Positions 25,002 through 33,202 of a DNA stretch of 64,000 nucleotides are shown piece after piece. The stretch comes from CALAED01 sp036555725 (GTDB lineage: Bacteria > Actinomycetota > Actinomycetes > Streptosporangiales > Streptosporangiaceae). The DNA lies in the NCBI GenBank assembly GCA_036555725.1, contig DATBKU010000086.1, positions 1-64,000 on the forward strand, given 5' to 3'. Made by a program: the position numbers and the translations under genes. The notes beneath the pieces were generated by a model. The model saw only the letters and a list, made by a program, of their open reading frames with translations. It did no database searches and was not told the origin of the DNA. The first letter of the stretch is position 1. Every line of letters starts with the position of its first letter.

Positions 25002-25856
25002 ATGAGCACTCCCACCCGTACGGCCACCGGCCGGGTCTGGTTGATCACCGGTACGTCCTCTGGCTTCGGCCGGGCGATCGCCGAGACGGCGCTCGCCGCG
25101 GGCGACACCGTGGTGGCCACCGCGCGGCGCCCGGAAGTCCTTGACGACCTGGTCAAGGCGTACCCGGAACAGGCGGTCGCGGTGGCACTGGACGTCACCG
25201 ACCCGGCCCGGATCAGCGATGTCGTCGCGGAGGTACTGCTCTGGTACGGCCGGATCGACGTGCTGGTCAACAACGCGGGGCGCGGCCACGTCGGCGCCGT
25301 CGAGGAGACCACCGATCGTGAGCTGCGCGACCTCATGGAGCTGCACTTCTTCGGCCCGGCGACGCTGACCCGGGCCGTCCTGCCGCACATGCGCCGCCAG
25401 GGGTCCGGGGCCATCGTGCAGATGAGCAGCATGGGGGGGCGGATGTCCTTCCCGGCTGTGGGCGCCTACTCGGCGACCAAGTTCGCGTTGGAGGGCCTGT
25501 CCCAGGCGCTCGCCCAGGAGTTGGCCCCGCTCGGCATCAAGGTGCTGGTCGTCGAGCCGGGTTCGTTCCGTACCGGTCTCGCCAGCGCCTCGCAGACCCA
25601 GTCGGCCGCGATCTCGGCGTACGACGAGACCGTCGGGCCCTTCCGCTCGGACTTCCCGGCCAGTGACGGGAAGCAGCCGGGCGACCCGGCCAAGGCGGCC
25701 GCGGCGATCGTCAGCGCCCTCGACGCGGACCAGCCTCCGCTGCGGCTGCCGCTGGGCAACGACGCCGCCGACGCGATCTCCGGCCAGTACGACGCCGACC
25801 ACGCGGAATTCCAGGCCTGGGAGTCCGTCACCCGCGGCACCGACTTCGACGAGTGA
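25002..25856 (+). CDS. SDR family oxidoreductase, LysR-controlled
   Basis: A protein of 284 aa. TGTSSGFGRA cofactor loop near 17-26, NNAGRG near 91-96, catalytic Ser of QMSSMGG and YSATK. The length and VEPGSFRT loop place it in the extended carbonyl-reductase-like group often annotated oxidoreductase. AAAGGAG precedes the ATG. Its divergence from LysR with a shared box predicts inducible expression by an unknown substrate. Confidence 0.9.
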   Translation: MSTPTRTATGRVWLITGTSSGFGRAIAETALAAGDTVVATARRPEVLDDLVKAYPEQAVAVALDVTDPARISDVVAEVLLWYGRIDVLVNNAGRGHVGAVEETTDRELRDLMELHFFGPATLTRAVLPHMRRQGSGAIVQMSSMGGRMSFPAVGAYSATKFALEGLSQALAQELAPLGIKVLVVEPGSFRTGLASASQTQSAAISAYDETVGPFRSDFPASDGKQPGDPAKAAAAIVSALDADQPPLRLPLGNDAADAISGQYDADHAEFQAWESVTRGTDFDE

Positions 25857-25874
25857 GGCTCCGGCGGAACCCAT

Positions 25875-25888
25875 TGAAACGTGTTCTA
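25875..25888. promoter_or_regulatory. KstR-type operator
   Basis: TGAAACGTGTTCTA fits the published KstR consensus TNNAACNNGTTNNA at every fixed position. It lies 50 bp before the SDR start at 25938. KstR is the TetR repressor of the cholesterol-catabolism regulon in Mycobacterium and relatives. Confidence 0.6.
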
Positions 25889-25937
25889 GATACTGTCTAG
25901 GCTGACGGCAGTCGACAGGCGGGAGGCGGGCACCCCC

Positions 25938-26723
25938 GTGATTCTGGATCGTTTCCGGGTCGCCGATCAGGTCGCGATCGTCACCGGCGCCGGCCGGGGC
26001 ATCGGCGCCGCCACCGCCGTCGCGCTGGCGCAGGCGGGCGCCGACGTGGTCATCTCGGCCCGTACGGAAGACCAGCTGCACAAGGTCGCAAAGGAGATCG
26101 AGGCGGCCGGGCGGCGGGCGCTGGTGGTGCCGGCCGACCTCAGCGACCTCGACGCGGCGGCGGGCCTGGCGACGGCCGCGGCCGACGCGTTCGGCCGGCT
26201 CGACATCGTCGTCAACAACGTCGGCGGAGCCATGCCGCGCTCCTTTCTCGACACCAAGCCGCGACATCTCGAGAACGCGTTCCACTTCAACGTGAGCGTC
26301 GCGCACGCGCTCACCCGGGCCGCCGTTCCCCGGCTACTCGAGGCCAGGGGATCGGTGGTCAACATCTCGTCGGTCATGGGGCGGGTGGCGGGGCGCGGCT
26401 ACCTGGCGTACGGGACCGCCAAGGCGGCGCTGGCGCAGTACACGCGGCTGGCCGCGCTCGACCTCGCTCCGCGGGTACGGGTCAACGCCGTCGCCGTCGG
26501 GTCGGTGGCGACCTCGGCGCTCGACATCGTCATGACGAACGACGAGCTGCGCACCCAGATGGAGGGCAACACACCGCTCGGCCGCATCGGAGACCCGGAC
26601 GACGTCGCCGCCGCCGTGCTCTTCCTCGCCGCACCGTCCGGGGCGTACATCACTGGCCGGGTGCTCGAGGTCGACGGCGGCATCGACGCACCCAACCTCG
26701 ACCTCGGCCTCCCGGATCTGTGA
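25938..26723 (+). CDS. SDR family oxidoreductase, KstR-site operon, gene 1
   Basis: A protein of 261 aa. TGAGRGIG near 16-23, NNVGG (variant NNAG), catalytic Ser of NISSVMG, Tyr-Lys of YGTAKAAL, and the C-terminal FLAAPSGAYITGRVLEVDGG typical of the FabG-like group. GTG start. Its stop overlaps the next gene (TGATG). From memory, Mycobacterium carries a similar SDR/DapB-like pair (Rv0927c-Rv0926c); that recollection needs a search. Together with the KstR site this points to steroid or lipid catabolism. Confidence 0.88.
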   Translation: MILDRFRVADQVAIVTGAGRGIGAATAVALAQAGADVVISARTEDQLHKVAKEIEAAGRRALVVPADLSDLDAAAGLATAAADAFGRLDIVVNNVGGAMPRSFLDTKPRHLENAFHFNVSVAHALTRAAVPRLLEARGSVVNISSVMGRVAGRGYLAYGTAKAALAQYTRLAALDLAPRVRVNAVAVGSVATSALDIVMTNDELRTQMEGNTPLGRIGDPDDVAAAVLFLAAPSGAYITGRVLEVDGGIDAPNLDLGLPDL

Positions 26724-27796
26724 TGACGTACCGCGTCGTGCAGTGGAGCACGGGAAACGTCGGCCGGCACGCGCTCGCCGGCATCGCCGCCCGGCCCGAC
26801 CTCGAGCTGGTCGGCGTGTGGGTGTCCAACCCGGCCAAGGTCGGTAAGGATGCCGGTGAGCTGGCCGGGCTCGGCCGCCCGCTCGGCGTGACGGCCACGA
26901 ACGACGAGGCCGAGCTGCTGGCGCTGCGGCCCGACTGCGTGGTCTATACGGCGCTGGCCGACATCCGGATCTTCGAGGCGCTCGACGACCTGGCCCGCAT
27001 CCTGCGGTCCGGCGTCAACGTGGTCTCGTCGAGTCCGGTCTTCCTGCAGTTCCCGGACGGCGTGGTGCCGGCGGAGATGGCGGGGTCGATCAGGGACGCG
27101 GCGGCGGAGGGCAACGTGTCGATCTTCGCGGGTGGCATCGACCCCGGTTTCGCCAACGACGCGCTCCCGCTGCTGCTCACCGGGGTCAGCGAGCGCATCG
27201 ACGAGGTGCGCTGTCTGGAGATCCTGAACTACAGCACATACGACCAGCCCACGGTGCTGTTCGACATCATGGGCTTTGGCGGGTCGCTCGACGAGGTGCC
27301 GATGCTGTTGCGGCCCGGGGTGCTGTCCATGGCGTGGGGCAGCGTCGTCCGGCAGCTCGCCGCCGGGCTCGACGTGGAGCTCGACGAGGTGACGGAGTCG
27401 TACACCCGGCTGCCCGCTCCGGAGACGTTCCGGATCGACTCGGGGCCGATCGAGAAGGGCACTGCGGCAGCGCTGCGGTTCGAGGTCCGCGGCATGGCCG
27501 GCGGCCGGCCCGTGATCGTCCTGGAGCACGTGACCCGGCTCCGCGACGACATCGCGCCCGACTGGCCGCAGCCCGCCGGGCAGGGCTGTTACCGCGTGGA
27601 GGTGCGCGGCGAGCCGAACTACACGCTCGACCTGCAACTATTGGCGACCGACGGCGACCACAACACCGCCGGCCTCAAGGCCACCGCGATGCGGCTGGTC
27701 AACGCCATCCCCGCGGTGGTGGACGCGCCGGCGGGGCTGCTGACCGCCCTCGACCTGCCGCTCATCACGGGCCGCGGCCTGGTGCACCGCTCCTAG
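26723..27796 (+). CDS. Dihydrodipicolinate-reductase-like NAD(P)-binding protein
   Basis: A protein of 357 aa. N-terminal Rossmann domain with YRVVQWSTGNVGRHALAGIA (dinucleotide loop TGNVGR) and a DapB-like second half ending in TGRGL. These proteins, close to 2,4-diaminopentanoate dehydrogenase in fold, have mostly unknown substrates. The ATG at 26723 overlaps the SDR stop by one base; GTG at 26720 is the alternative. Translational coupling implies that it works with the SDR. Confidence 0.8.
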   Translation: MTYRVVQWSTGNVGRHALAGIAARPDLELVGVWVSNPAKVGKDAGELAGLGRPLGVTATNDEAELLALRPDCVVYTALADIRIFEALDDLARILRSGVNVVSSSPVFLQFPDGVVPAEMAGSIRDAAAEGNVSIFAGGIDPGFANDALPLLLTGVSERIDEVRCLEILNYSTYDQPTVLFDIMGFGGSLDEVPMLLRPGVLSMAWGSVVRQLAAGLDVELDEVTESYTRLPAPETFRIDSGPIEKGTAAALRFEVRGMAGGRPVIVLEHVTRLRDDIAPDWPQPAGQGCYRVEVRGEPNYTLDLQLLATDGDHNTAGLKATAMRLVNAIPAVVDAPAGLLTALDLPLITGRGLVHRS

Positions 27797-27842
27797 TTAC
27801 CCGCCGTCGCGCGGGTCGCTCGGGCGGGTGGGAGAGTACGCG

Positions 27843-28331
27843 ATGCATAACGGTACATTTCAACATATGGACGTCGGAGATCTTGTCCCTGACTTCGAAC
27901 TGCCCGACGAGCGCGGCGCACCGCGCACGCTGACCGGCCTCCTGCGAGACGGGCCGCTCGTGCTGTTCTTCTATCCCGCCGCGATGACCCCCGGCTGTAC
28001 GGCCGAGAGCTGCCACTTCCGCGACCTGACCGGTGAGTTCGGCGAGCTCGGGGCGCGTGTCGTGGGCATCAGCGCCGACCCCGTGGACAAGCAGCGCCGG
28101 TTCGCCGACAAGCACGACTTCGGCTTCCCGCTGTTGTCCGACGCCGACGGCGAGGTCGCCGGCCGCTTCGGTGTGCACCGAAACCTCGCGCTCGCGCCGA
28201 CCAAGCGCCAGACCTTCGTGATCGACACCGACCGACGGGTCCTGGCAGTGGTCAAGAGCGAGTTCAGGATGAACGTGCACGCGGACCGCGCCCTGGCCGT
28301 GCTGCGCGACCACCGCCATCAGGAAGTCTGA
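27843..28331 (+). CDS. bcp: Thiol peroxidase, Bcp/PrxQ type
   Basis: A protein of 162 aa. FYPAAMTPGCTAESC carries the peroxidatic Cys52 and a resolving Cys57 four residues apart, the PrxQ/Bcp arrangement; the Thr-Pro-Gly before Cys52 is the conserved TPGC. It reduces hydroperoxides with thioredoxin. ATG at 27843 is chosen because GGAG lies 8 nt upstream; 27867 is an alternative. Cytosolic. Confidence 0.88.
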   Translation: MHNGTFQHMDVGDLVPDFELPDERGAPRTLTGLLRDGPLVLFFYPAAMTPGCTAESCHFRDLTGEFGELGARVVGISADPVDKQRRFADKHDFGFPLLSDADGEVAGRFGVHRNLALAPTKRQTFVIDTDRRVLAVVKSEFRMNVHADRALAVLRDHRHQEV

Positions 28332-28374
28332 CTGCCCGTAGACCTGGCCAAATGCACCCGGTCGGGGAGATCGT

Positions 28375-29502
28375 GTGGGCATGACCTTGCCCGAGCGGGA
28401 CGTCATCACGAAGGGGCCGGACCGCGGCCGCCGGCGGTCGATGTGGCGGCCTGTCATCGTGTTCGGCCTGGTTATCGCGGTGGTCGTCACGCTCGTACGG
28501 GCGCAGCACCCGGGCAACCGGGGGGCGTCCGCGACCTCGTCGCCGTCCCCGCCGGCGCCGACCGCGCGCCCGGCCGCGACCGCCCCGCCGGCCGCCGACA
28601 CGATCGTCGCGAGGGTCCCGCTCAGCGTGGCGGGATTCGACCCGCCGGGCGTCGCGCTCGGGGGCGGCGCCATCTGGGTGGCCGACTGGGGTGCCCGCCG
28701 GCTCCTCAAGGTGTCCACGGCGACCAACAAGATCGTCGCCAGGCGCGATCTCGGCCGGGTCTATGGCGGGGCGACGTCCATCGCGTACGGTGCGGGCTCA
28801 GTATGGATCGCCACGGACCCGGGCGGCACCGTGCTGCGGATCGACCCGCGGACGCTGCGCACGACCGCGCGCGTACGGTACGGAGGCACTTTCGAGACGT
28901 TGCTGGCCTTCGGCGCCGGCCGGCTCTGGGTCATGGCCTGCTGCGGGGCCGACGACTCGACCGCGATCCTCACCCGCATCGACCCGCGCACCAACCGGGC
29001 CGTCCAGGCGCACATGTTCGGCGGCGACCGGGGCTCGGTGCTGCTCGCCGGCGACGACGGGGTGTGGACCGACAGCCCGTTCCCGAAGCTGGCCCGCCGC
29101 GACCCTCACACGCTCGCGGTCGTCCAGCAGGTGCCGGGCGGCCGTTCGGGCGGGCCGGCGGTGCTTGACGGGGGAGAGCTGTGGACCGTGTCCGGGGACG
29201 CCCGGCTGCTGCGCATCGACGGGGCGACGGGGGTGCGGGTGACCGGCCCGGAGGGCAGCGGCGAGGGCGTCGAGACGATCGGCGCCGGTCCCGACGGGAT
29301 CTTCGCCGTCACCAACGACGGCCGCCTGCTGCGGATCGACGAGCGTACGCTGCGGCCGCTGCAGGCCGGGGTCGTCGTCAACCCGCCCGTGCCGCAATGG
29401 TCGAGACTGCTCAGCGGCGAGTCCGAAGGGCTCTGGCTGGCCACGCGCGGGGAGCTGGTCCGCCTCGACCCCGACCGGCTGCCCCAGGTCTCCGGCACCT
29501 GA
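28375..29502 (+). CDS. Membrane-anchored beta-propeller protein
   Basis: A protein of 375 aa. A basic N-terminus, one membrane helix at about 24-44 (VIVFGLVIAVVVTLVRA), a Pro/Ala/Ser/Thr linker (about 50-75), then six or more blades with repeated GAGxxWV and LLRID units, as in YncE/Vgb-like propellers. Blades face the outside. Such domains bind ligands or partners; no enzyme signature is visible. GTG start with GGGGAG 5 nt upstream. Confidence 0.75.
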   Translation: MGMTLPERDVITKGPDRGRRRSMWRPVIVFGLVIAVVVTLVRAQHPGNRGASATSSPSPPAPTARPAATAPPAADTIVARVPLSVAGFDPPGVALGGGAIWVADWGARRLLKVSTATNKIVARRDLGRVYGGATSIAYGAGSVWIATDPGGTVLRIDPRTLRTTARVRYGGTFETLLAFGAGRLWVMACCGADDSTAILTRIDPRTNRAVQAHMFGGDRGSVLLAGDDGVWTDSPFPKLARRDPHTLAVVQQVPGGRSGGPAVLDGGELWTVSGDARLLRIDGATGVRVTGPEGSGEGVETIGAGPDGIFAVTNDGRLLRIDERTLRPLQAGVVVNPPVPQWSRLLSGESEGLWLATRGELVRLDPDRLPQVSGT

Positions 29503-29529
29503 CCTGTTCGCAAGGCCCGGAAACGCCAC

Positions 29530-29555
29530 CGGCCCCTTGCCGAGGCAAGGGGCCG
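29530..29555. terminator. Bidirectional terminator
   Basis: A perfect 11-bp stem CGGCCCCTTGC / GCAAGGGGCCG with a CGAG loop, between the convergent propeller and protease genes. Confidence 0.8.
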
Positions 29556-29581
29556 ACGGGGCGGGGTCTGGCAAGCCCGAT

Positions 29582-30613
29582 TCAGAACACGCTCACGCCA
29601 TAGACGCTGAGCGGCTCGGTGACCGGCTGGAAGAACGTGACGCCACCACTGGTGCAGTCGCCGCTGCCGCCGGAGGTCAGGCCGAGGGCAGTGCTCCCGT
29701 CGTACAGCGAACCGCCGCTGTCGCCGGGCTCGGCGCAGACGGTGGTCTGGATCATGTCGAAGACGCTGCCCTCTTGGTAGTTGACCTGCTGGTGCAGGGC
29801 CGTCACGGTGCCGCCGTGCGTGCCGCTGGTGCTGCCGCGGCGCTGCACCGCTTCGCCGACGAAGGCGTCGGCCGCGGACGTGATGTCCTGGCCGCCGACC
29901 GTGCCGTCGGCGGGGACGCTGCCGGTGTACTGGACGATGGCGAAGTCGTCACCGGGGAACCTGCTGTCGACGGTCGACCCGATGAGCTCGCCCCCGCTGG
30001 TGAACCAGTTGGGCTCGACGTTTCCGCAGTGTCCCGCGGTCAGGAAGTAGGTCGTGCCGTCTCCGCTGCGTACGTTGAAGCCGAGCGAGCAGCGGAACTG
30101 GGTGCCGAGGATCGGGTCGCCGCCGCTGATCAGCTTGCGGAACGTGCCCGGGACCCGTTCGATCCGTACCGCGCTGCCCAGCTGCTGCGCGGCGGCCTGC
30201 ACCTTCGCCAGCTTCGCGCCTCGTACGGTCTGGTCGATCGACACGACGACCTGGTTGGACGCCGGGTCGACGCCCCATGCGCTGCCGGCCACCTTGGCGG
30301 TGCGATCGAGCTTGCTGCTGATCTGCTGCAGGTCGGCGCCGCTGCGGCTGACCTGCTTGGGTTCGGCGCCGGCCGCGCGCACCGTACGGGCGTCGGCCGC
30401 GTCGGTGACGGTGACGACGAGGCGTCCGGTGCTGCGGTCGAGGTACGAACCGGCGGTCCGGGTGCCCAGTTTCTTGGCCATGGTGGTGGCGACGTGGGCG
30501 GGGTCGGGCCTGGGCGACACAGCTTGGGCAGGTGATGCCGCGAGCAGTGTGCTGCCGAGGAGGGCGGCGGCCGCGCCGATGAGTGCGGCGCGTCGAGCGG
30601 GGCGAATCGTCAC
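29582..30613 (-). CDS. Secreted S1 serine protease (streptogrisin/alpha-lytic type), copy 1
   Basis: A preproprotein of 343 aa. Signal peptide 1-31 (ends SPAQA), pro-region about 32-160 that folds the enzyme, mature start near ISGGDPI (162). Catalytic triad His195 (LTAGHC), Asp223 (DDFAIV) and Ser299 (EPGDSGG), with disulfide Cys pairs. Mature size about 182 aa, as in alpha-lytic protease. A second, similar gene lies upstream on the same strand, evidently a tandem duplicate. Probable role: extracellular protein digestion. Confidence 0.92.
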   Translation of the reverse strand: MTIRPARRAALIGAAAALLGSTLLAASPAQAVSPRPDPAHVATTMAKKLGTRTAGSYLDRSTGRLVVTVTDAADARTVRAAGAEPKQVSRSGADLQQISSKLDRTAKVAGSAWGVDPASNQVVVSIDQTVRGAKLAKVQAAAQQLGSAVRIERVPGTFRKLISGGDPILGTQFRCSLGFNVRSGDGTTYFLTAGHCGNVEPNWFTSGGELIGSTVDSRFPGDDFAIVQYTGSVPADGTVGGQDITSAADAFVGEAVQRRGSTSGTHGGTVTALHQQVNYQEGSVFDMIQTTVCAEPGDSGGSLYDGSTALGLTSGGSGDCTSGGVTFFQPVTEPLSVYGVSVF

Positions 30614-30691
30614 GTGAGCCTCCGTGCGGGGGGAAATCGGGGACGCGAGAGAGTTCGCGTCAGCGGCCGGTGAGCCTAGTTACCCGAAATC

Positions 30692-30738
30692 ATGAGGAAT
30701 ACTCATAGAGGTTACTTTAGTAGAAGATTCTTACTAAA
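30692..30738. promoter_or_regulatory. Two palindromes upstream of protease copy 1
   Basis: ATGAG-5nt-CTCAT at 30692-30706 and TTTAGTA-9nt-TACTAAA at 30716-30738 lie in an AT-rich patch 80-125 bp before the start codon, in otherwise GC-rich DNA. The rest of the 264-bp gap shows no gene. Confidence 0.45.
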
Positions 30739-30801
30739 TGGGTCAAGAACCTTTGGCACTCCTCCCTCCTGATCACAGCCGCATTGCGACGGCAAAGCCC
30801 C

Positions 30802-30830
30802 CGGTCGGACACCGAAGTGGCGGCCGACCG
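30802..30830 (-). terminator. Hairpin after protease copy 2
   Basis: A 7-bp stem CGGTCGG / CCGACCG with a 15-nt loop, about 48 nt beyond the stop codon of the upstream protease. Confidence 0.4.
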
Positions 30831-30877
30831 AGGACTTGTGGGAAATCACCGACAGACTCCGAGTCACTGTCGAATGT

Positions 30878-31918
30878 TTAGTACACGTGCACTCCGTAGG
30901 CGTTGAGCGCCTCGGTGACCGGCTGGAAGAACGTCGTTCCGCCGGAGGTGCAGTTGCCACTGCCGCCCGAGGTCAGCCCGAGGGCCGTGCCGCCGGAGTA
31001 AAGCGGGCCGCCGCTGTCGCCGGGCTCGGCGCAGACGGTCGTCCGGATCAGACCGCCGACGATGTCGCCGCCGCCGTAGTTGACGGTCTGGTTCAGCGCG
31101 GTGACCCGGCCACTGTGGATCCCGGTGGTGCTGCCGCGGCGCGTCACGGTCTGGCCGACGGCCGGATTGCCGGAACCGGTGATGTTCACCGAGCCCACGT
31201 TGCCCGGGTGGTTGGTGAACGACGAGGAGTACTGGACGATGGCGTAGTCGTTGCCCGGGAAGCTGAAGCGCGTGCTGCTGCCGAGCAGGGTGGTGTGGCC
31301 GGAGTTGGAGTACCAGCTCGACGCGGCCTCACCGCAGTGGCCGGCCGTGAGGAAGAAGAACGTGCCGGCGTTGTTCTGCACGTTGAACCCGAGTGAGCAG
31401 CGGAACTGGCCGCCGTAAATGGCGTCGCCGCCGCTGATCAGCTTGCGGAAGGTGCCGGCCACGCGCTCGACGCGGGCCGCGCCGCCGAGGCTGCCGGCGA
31501 CGGACCTGACCTTGGCGAGCTTGGCACCGGTCACGGACTGGTCGGCGGAGATGACGACCTGGTTGGTAGCCGGGTCGACCGCCCAGGCGGTGCCGGCGAC
31601 GTTGAGGGTGCGCGTAATGGTGGCGGTCGCCTTGGAGAGGTCGGCGCCGCTGCGGGTGACGTACTTGGGCGTGGCACCGGCCGCGCGGACGCTGTTGGCG
31701 GCAGCGCTGTCGGTGACGGTGACCACGAGACCGCCGCGGTCGAGGTACGCACCGGCCGTGTGCGTACCGAGCCGCTGGGTCAGCGTCGTCGCGAGCGCAG
31801 CCGGGTCCGGGCGGGCGGGTGCGGCCGCCTCGGCCGCGGATGTGGCGACCAGGGTGCTCGCCGCCAGGCCGATGGTCAGGCCAATGGCAGCTGCGCGTCG
31901 AACGGATCGCGTTCTCAC
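30878..31918 (-). CDS. Secreted S1 serine protease (streptogrisin/alpha-lytic type), copy 2
   Basis: A preproprotein of 346 aa from the GTG at 31918, chosen for the GGAGG 5 nt upstream (a longer frame reaches 32002). Signal peptide about 1-32 (ending EAAA), pro-region to about 160, mature start ISGGDAI, catalytic His194 (TAGHC), Asp224 (NDYAIV) and the Ser of EPGDSGG. The ends of copies 1 and 2 are nearly identical (FFQPVTE, LTSGGSG). The mature domains differ enough to suggest an old duplication with some change in specificity. Confidence 0.92.
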   Translation of the reverse strand: MRTRSVRRAAAIGLTIGLAASTLVATSAAEAAAPARPDPAALATTLTQRLGTHTAGAYLDRGGLVVTVTDSAAANSVRAAGATPKYVTRSGADLSKATATITRTLNVAGTAWAVDPATNQVVISADQSVTGAKLAKVRSVAGSLGGAARVERVAGTFRKLISGGDAIYGGQFRCSLGFNVQNNAGTFFFLTAGHCGEAASSWYSNSGHTTLLGSSTRFSFPGNDYAIVQYSSSFTNHPGNVGSVNITGSGNPAVGQTVTRRGSTTGIHSGRVTALNQTVNYGGGDIVGGLIRTTVCAEPGDSGGPLYSGGTALGLTSGGSGNCTSGGTTFFQPVTEALNAYGVHVY

Positions 31919-32019
31919 GTAGCCTCCTGCGGGGGACGGGGGCGTCCGGATGACGCCCTTTGGAGACACGCAAATCCTGAGAGAAGTTCGCATCCACAAC
32001 AAGAGTGAAAATGTGCCAA

Positions 32020-32036
32020 ATAATCTGATAGATTAT
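32020..32036. promoter_or_regulatory. Palindrome between protease copy 2 and modB
   Basis: ATAATCT-GAT-AGATTAT, flanked by TGCCA (32014-) and TGGCA, in an AT-rich patch about 110 bp upstream of the protease start. The rest of 31919-32386 has no gene that I can support; it should hold the promoters for the protease and for modBC. Confidence 0.45.
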
Positions 32037-32386
32037 GGCAACTCGTGGCGGGCGGCCGTTGTTGAAGAGACTTGCCCCTATATCGGCTCTCTCCTGCGGC
32101 TTTGCAGTCAAGATGGCGGCCTCGGCGCACGCTGACTAGCGCGTCTTCTGCTCATCGGATAGCAGTGTTCCGTGCCGCTGTTGCCGCAAATGTCTGGCTC
32201 ACTGCAATTCTCGGCAGGCCGTCCATCTTTCATCGCAGATGCCAAGCGAGACGGGTAGTGGACCTCGCGTATGCCAACAATTCTCCCGGTTTCGGGTTGC
32301 TTCTGCCCACGATAAGGTCGATGTATGGCGATGGTCCGGTGACAGGCCCCGCGCGAACACGTGCCGGGATGGGAGGGCGCGGCTCA

Positions 32387-33202
32387 GTGAGAGGCACCGG
32401 CGTCCCGGAGCACGCGACGATCAAGGGACGGGTCCCCTGGCCGCTGCTGTTGCCCGCGGTCATCGGGCTGGCGTTCCTCGTGCTGCCGGTCGCCGGGCTG
32501 CTCATCCGCGCGCCGTGGTCCACCCTGGGCACCCGGCTCGGCCAGCCCCAGGTGCTCGACGCGCTGCGGCTTTCGCTGATCACCGCGACGCTGGCGACCG
32601 CGCTCTGCCTGGTCCTCGGCGTGCCGCTCGCCTGGCTGCTGGCCAGGGTGGAGTTCCCCGGGCGCCGCGTCGTGCGGGCGCTGGTGACGGTCCCGCTCGT
32701 GCTGCCGCCGGTGGTCGGCGGCGTCGCGCTGCTGCTCGTCCTCGGCCGGCGGGGCATCGTCGGTCAATGGCTCGACCAGGCGTTCGGCTTCTCGCTGCCG
32801 TTCACCACGGCCGGGGTCGTCGTCGCCGAGACGTTCGTGGCCATGCCGTTCCTGGTGATCAGTGTCGAGGGGGCGCTGCGCGCGGCCGATCTGCGCTTCG
32901 AGGAGGCGGCGGCCACCCTGGGTGCCACCCGCTGGACGGTCTTCCGCCGCGTCACGCTGCCGCTGGTCGTGCCGGGGGTCGCGGCGGGTGCCACCCTGAG
33001 CTGGGCGCGGGCATTGGGGGAGTTCGGCGCGACGATCACCTTCGCCGGCAACTTCCCAGGGCGCACCCAAACCATGCCGCTGGGCGTCTACCTGGCGCTG
33101 GAGACCGATCCGGAGGCGGCCATCGTGCTGAGCCTCGTGCTGCTCGCGGTCTCCGTCGTCGTGCTGGCCAGCCTGCGCGACCGATGGGTGACCACGCCAT
33201 GA
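32387..33202 (+). CDS. modB: Molybdate ABC transporter permease
   Basis: About 271 aa from the GTG at 32387 (GGGAGGG 9 nt upstream). Five to six membrane helices, with the ModB loop EEAAATLGATRWTVFRRVTLP (EAA motif) and the C-terminal GATITFAGNFPGRTQTMPLGVY typical of molybdate permeases. It imports molybdate with ModC and a periplasmic-type binding protein ModA. No modA gene lies in the 470 bp upstream or elsewhere in the window, which is unusual. Its stop overlaps modC (ATGA). Confidence 0.88.
   Translation: MRGTGVPEHATIKGRVPWPLLLPAVIGLAFLVLPVAGLLIRAPWSTLGTRLGQPQVLDALRLSLITATLATALCLVLGVPLAWLLARVEFPGRRVVRALVTVPLVLPPVVGGVALLLVLGRRGIVGQWLDQAFGFSLPFTTAGVVVAETFVAMPFLVISVEGALRAADLRFEEAAATLGATRWTVFRRVTLPLVVPGVAAGATLSWARALGEFGATITFAGNFPGRTQTMPLGVYLALETDPEAAIVLSLVLLAVSVVVLASLRDRWVTTP

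Noticed and set aside
24012..26306. A 764-codon minus-strand frame ending in the LysR gene
   Set aside because: The part beyond 24893 is antisense to two well-defined SDR genes; the canonical LysR start is at 24893.
32023..32029. ATCTGAT core of the GntR-like operator upstream of protease copy 2
   Set aside because: Here it is the centre of a different, longer palindrome (ATAATCT-GAT-AGATTAT) and lacks the flanking CATC/GATG, so I do not count it as a GntR site.
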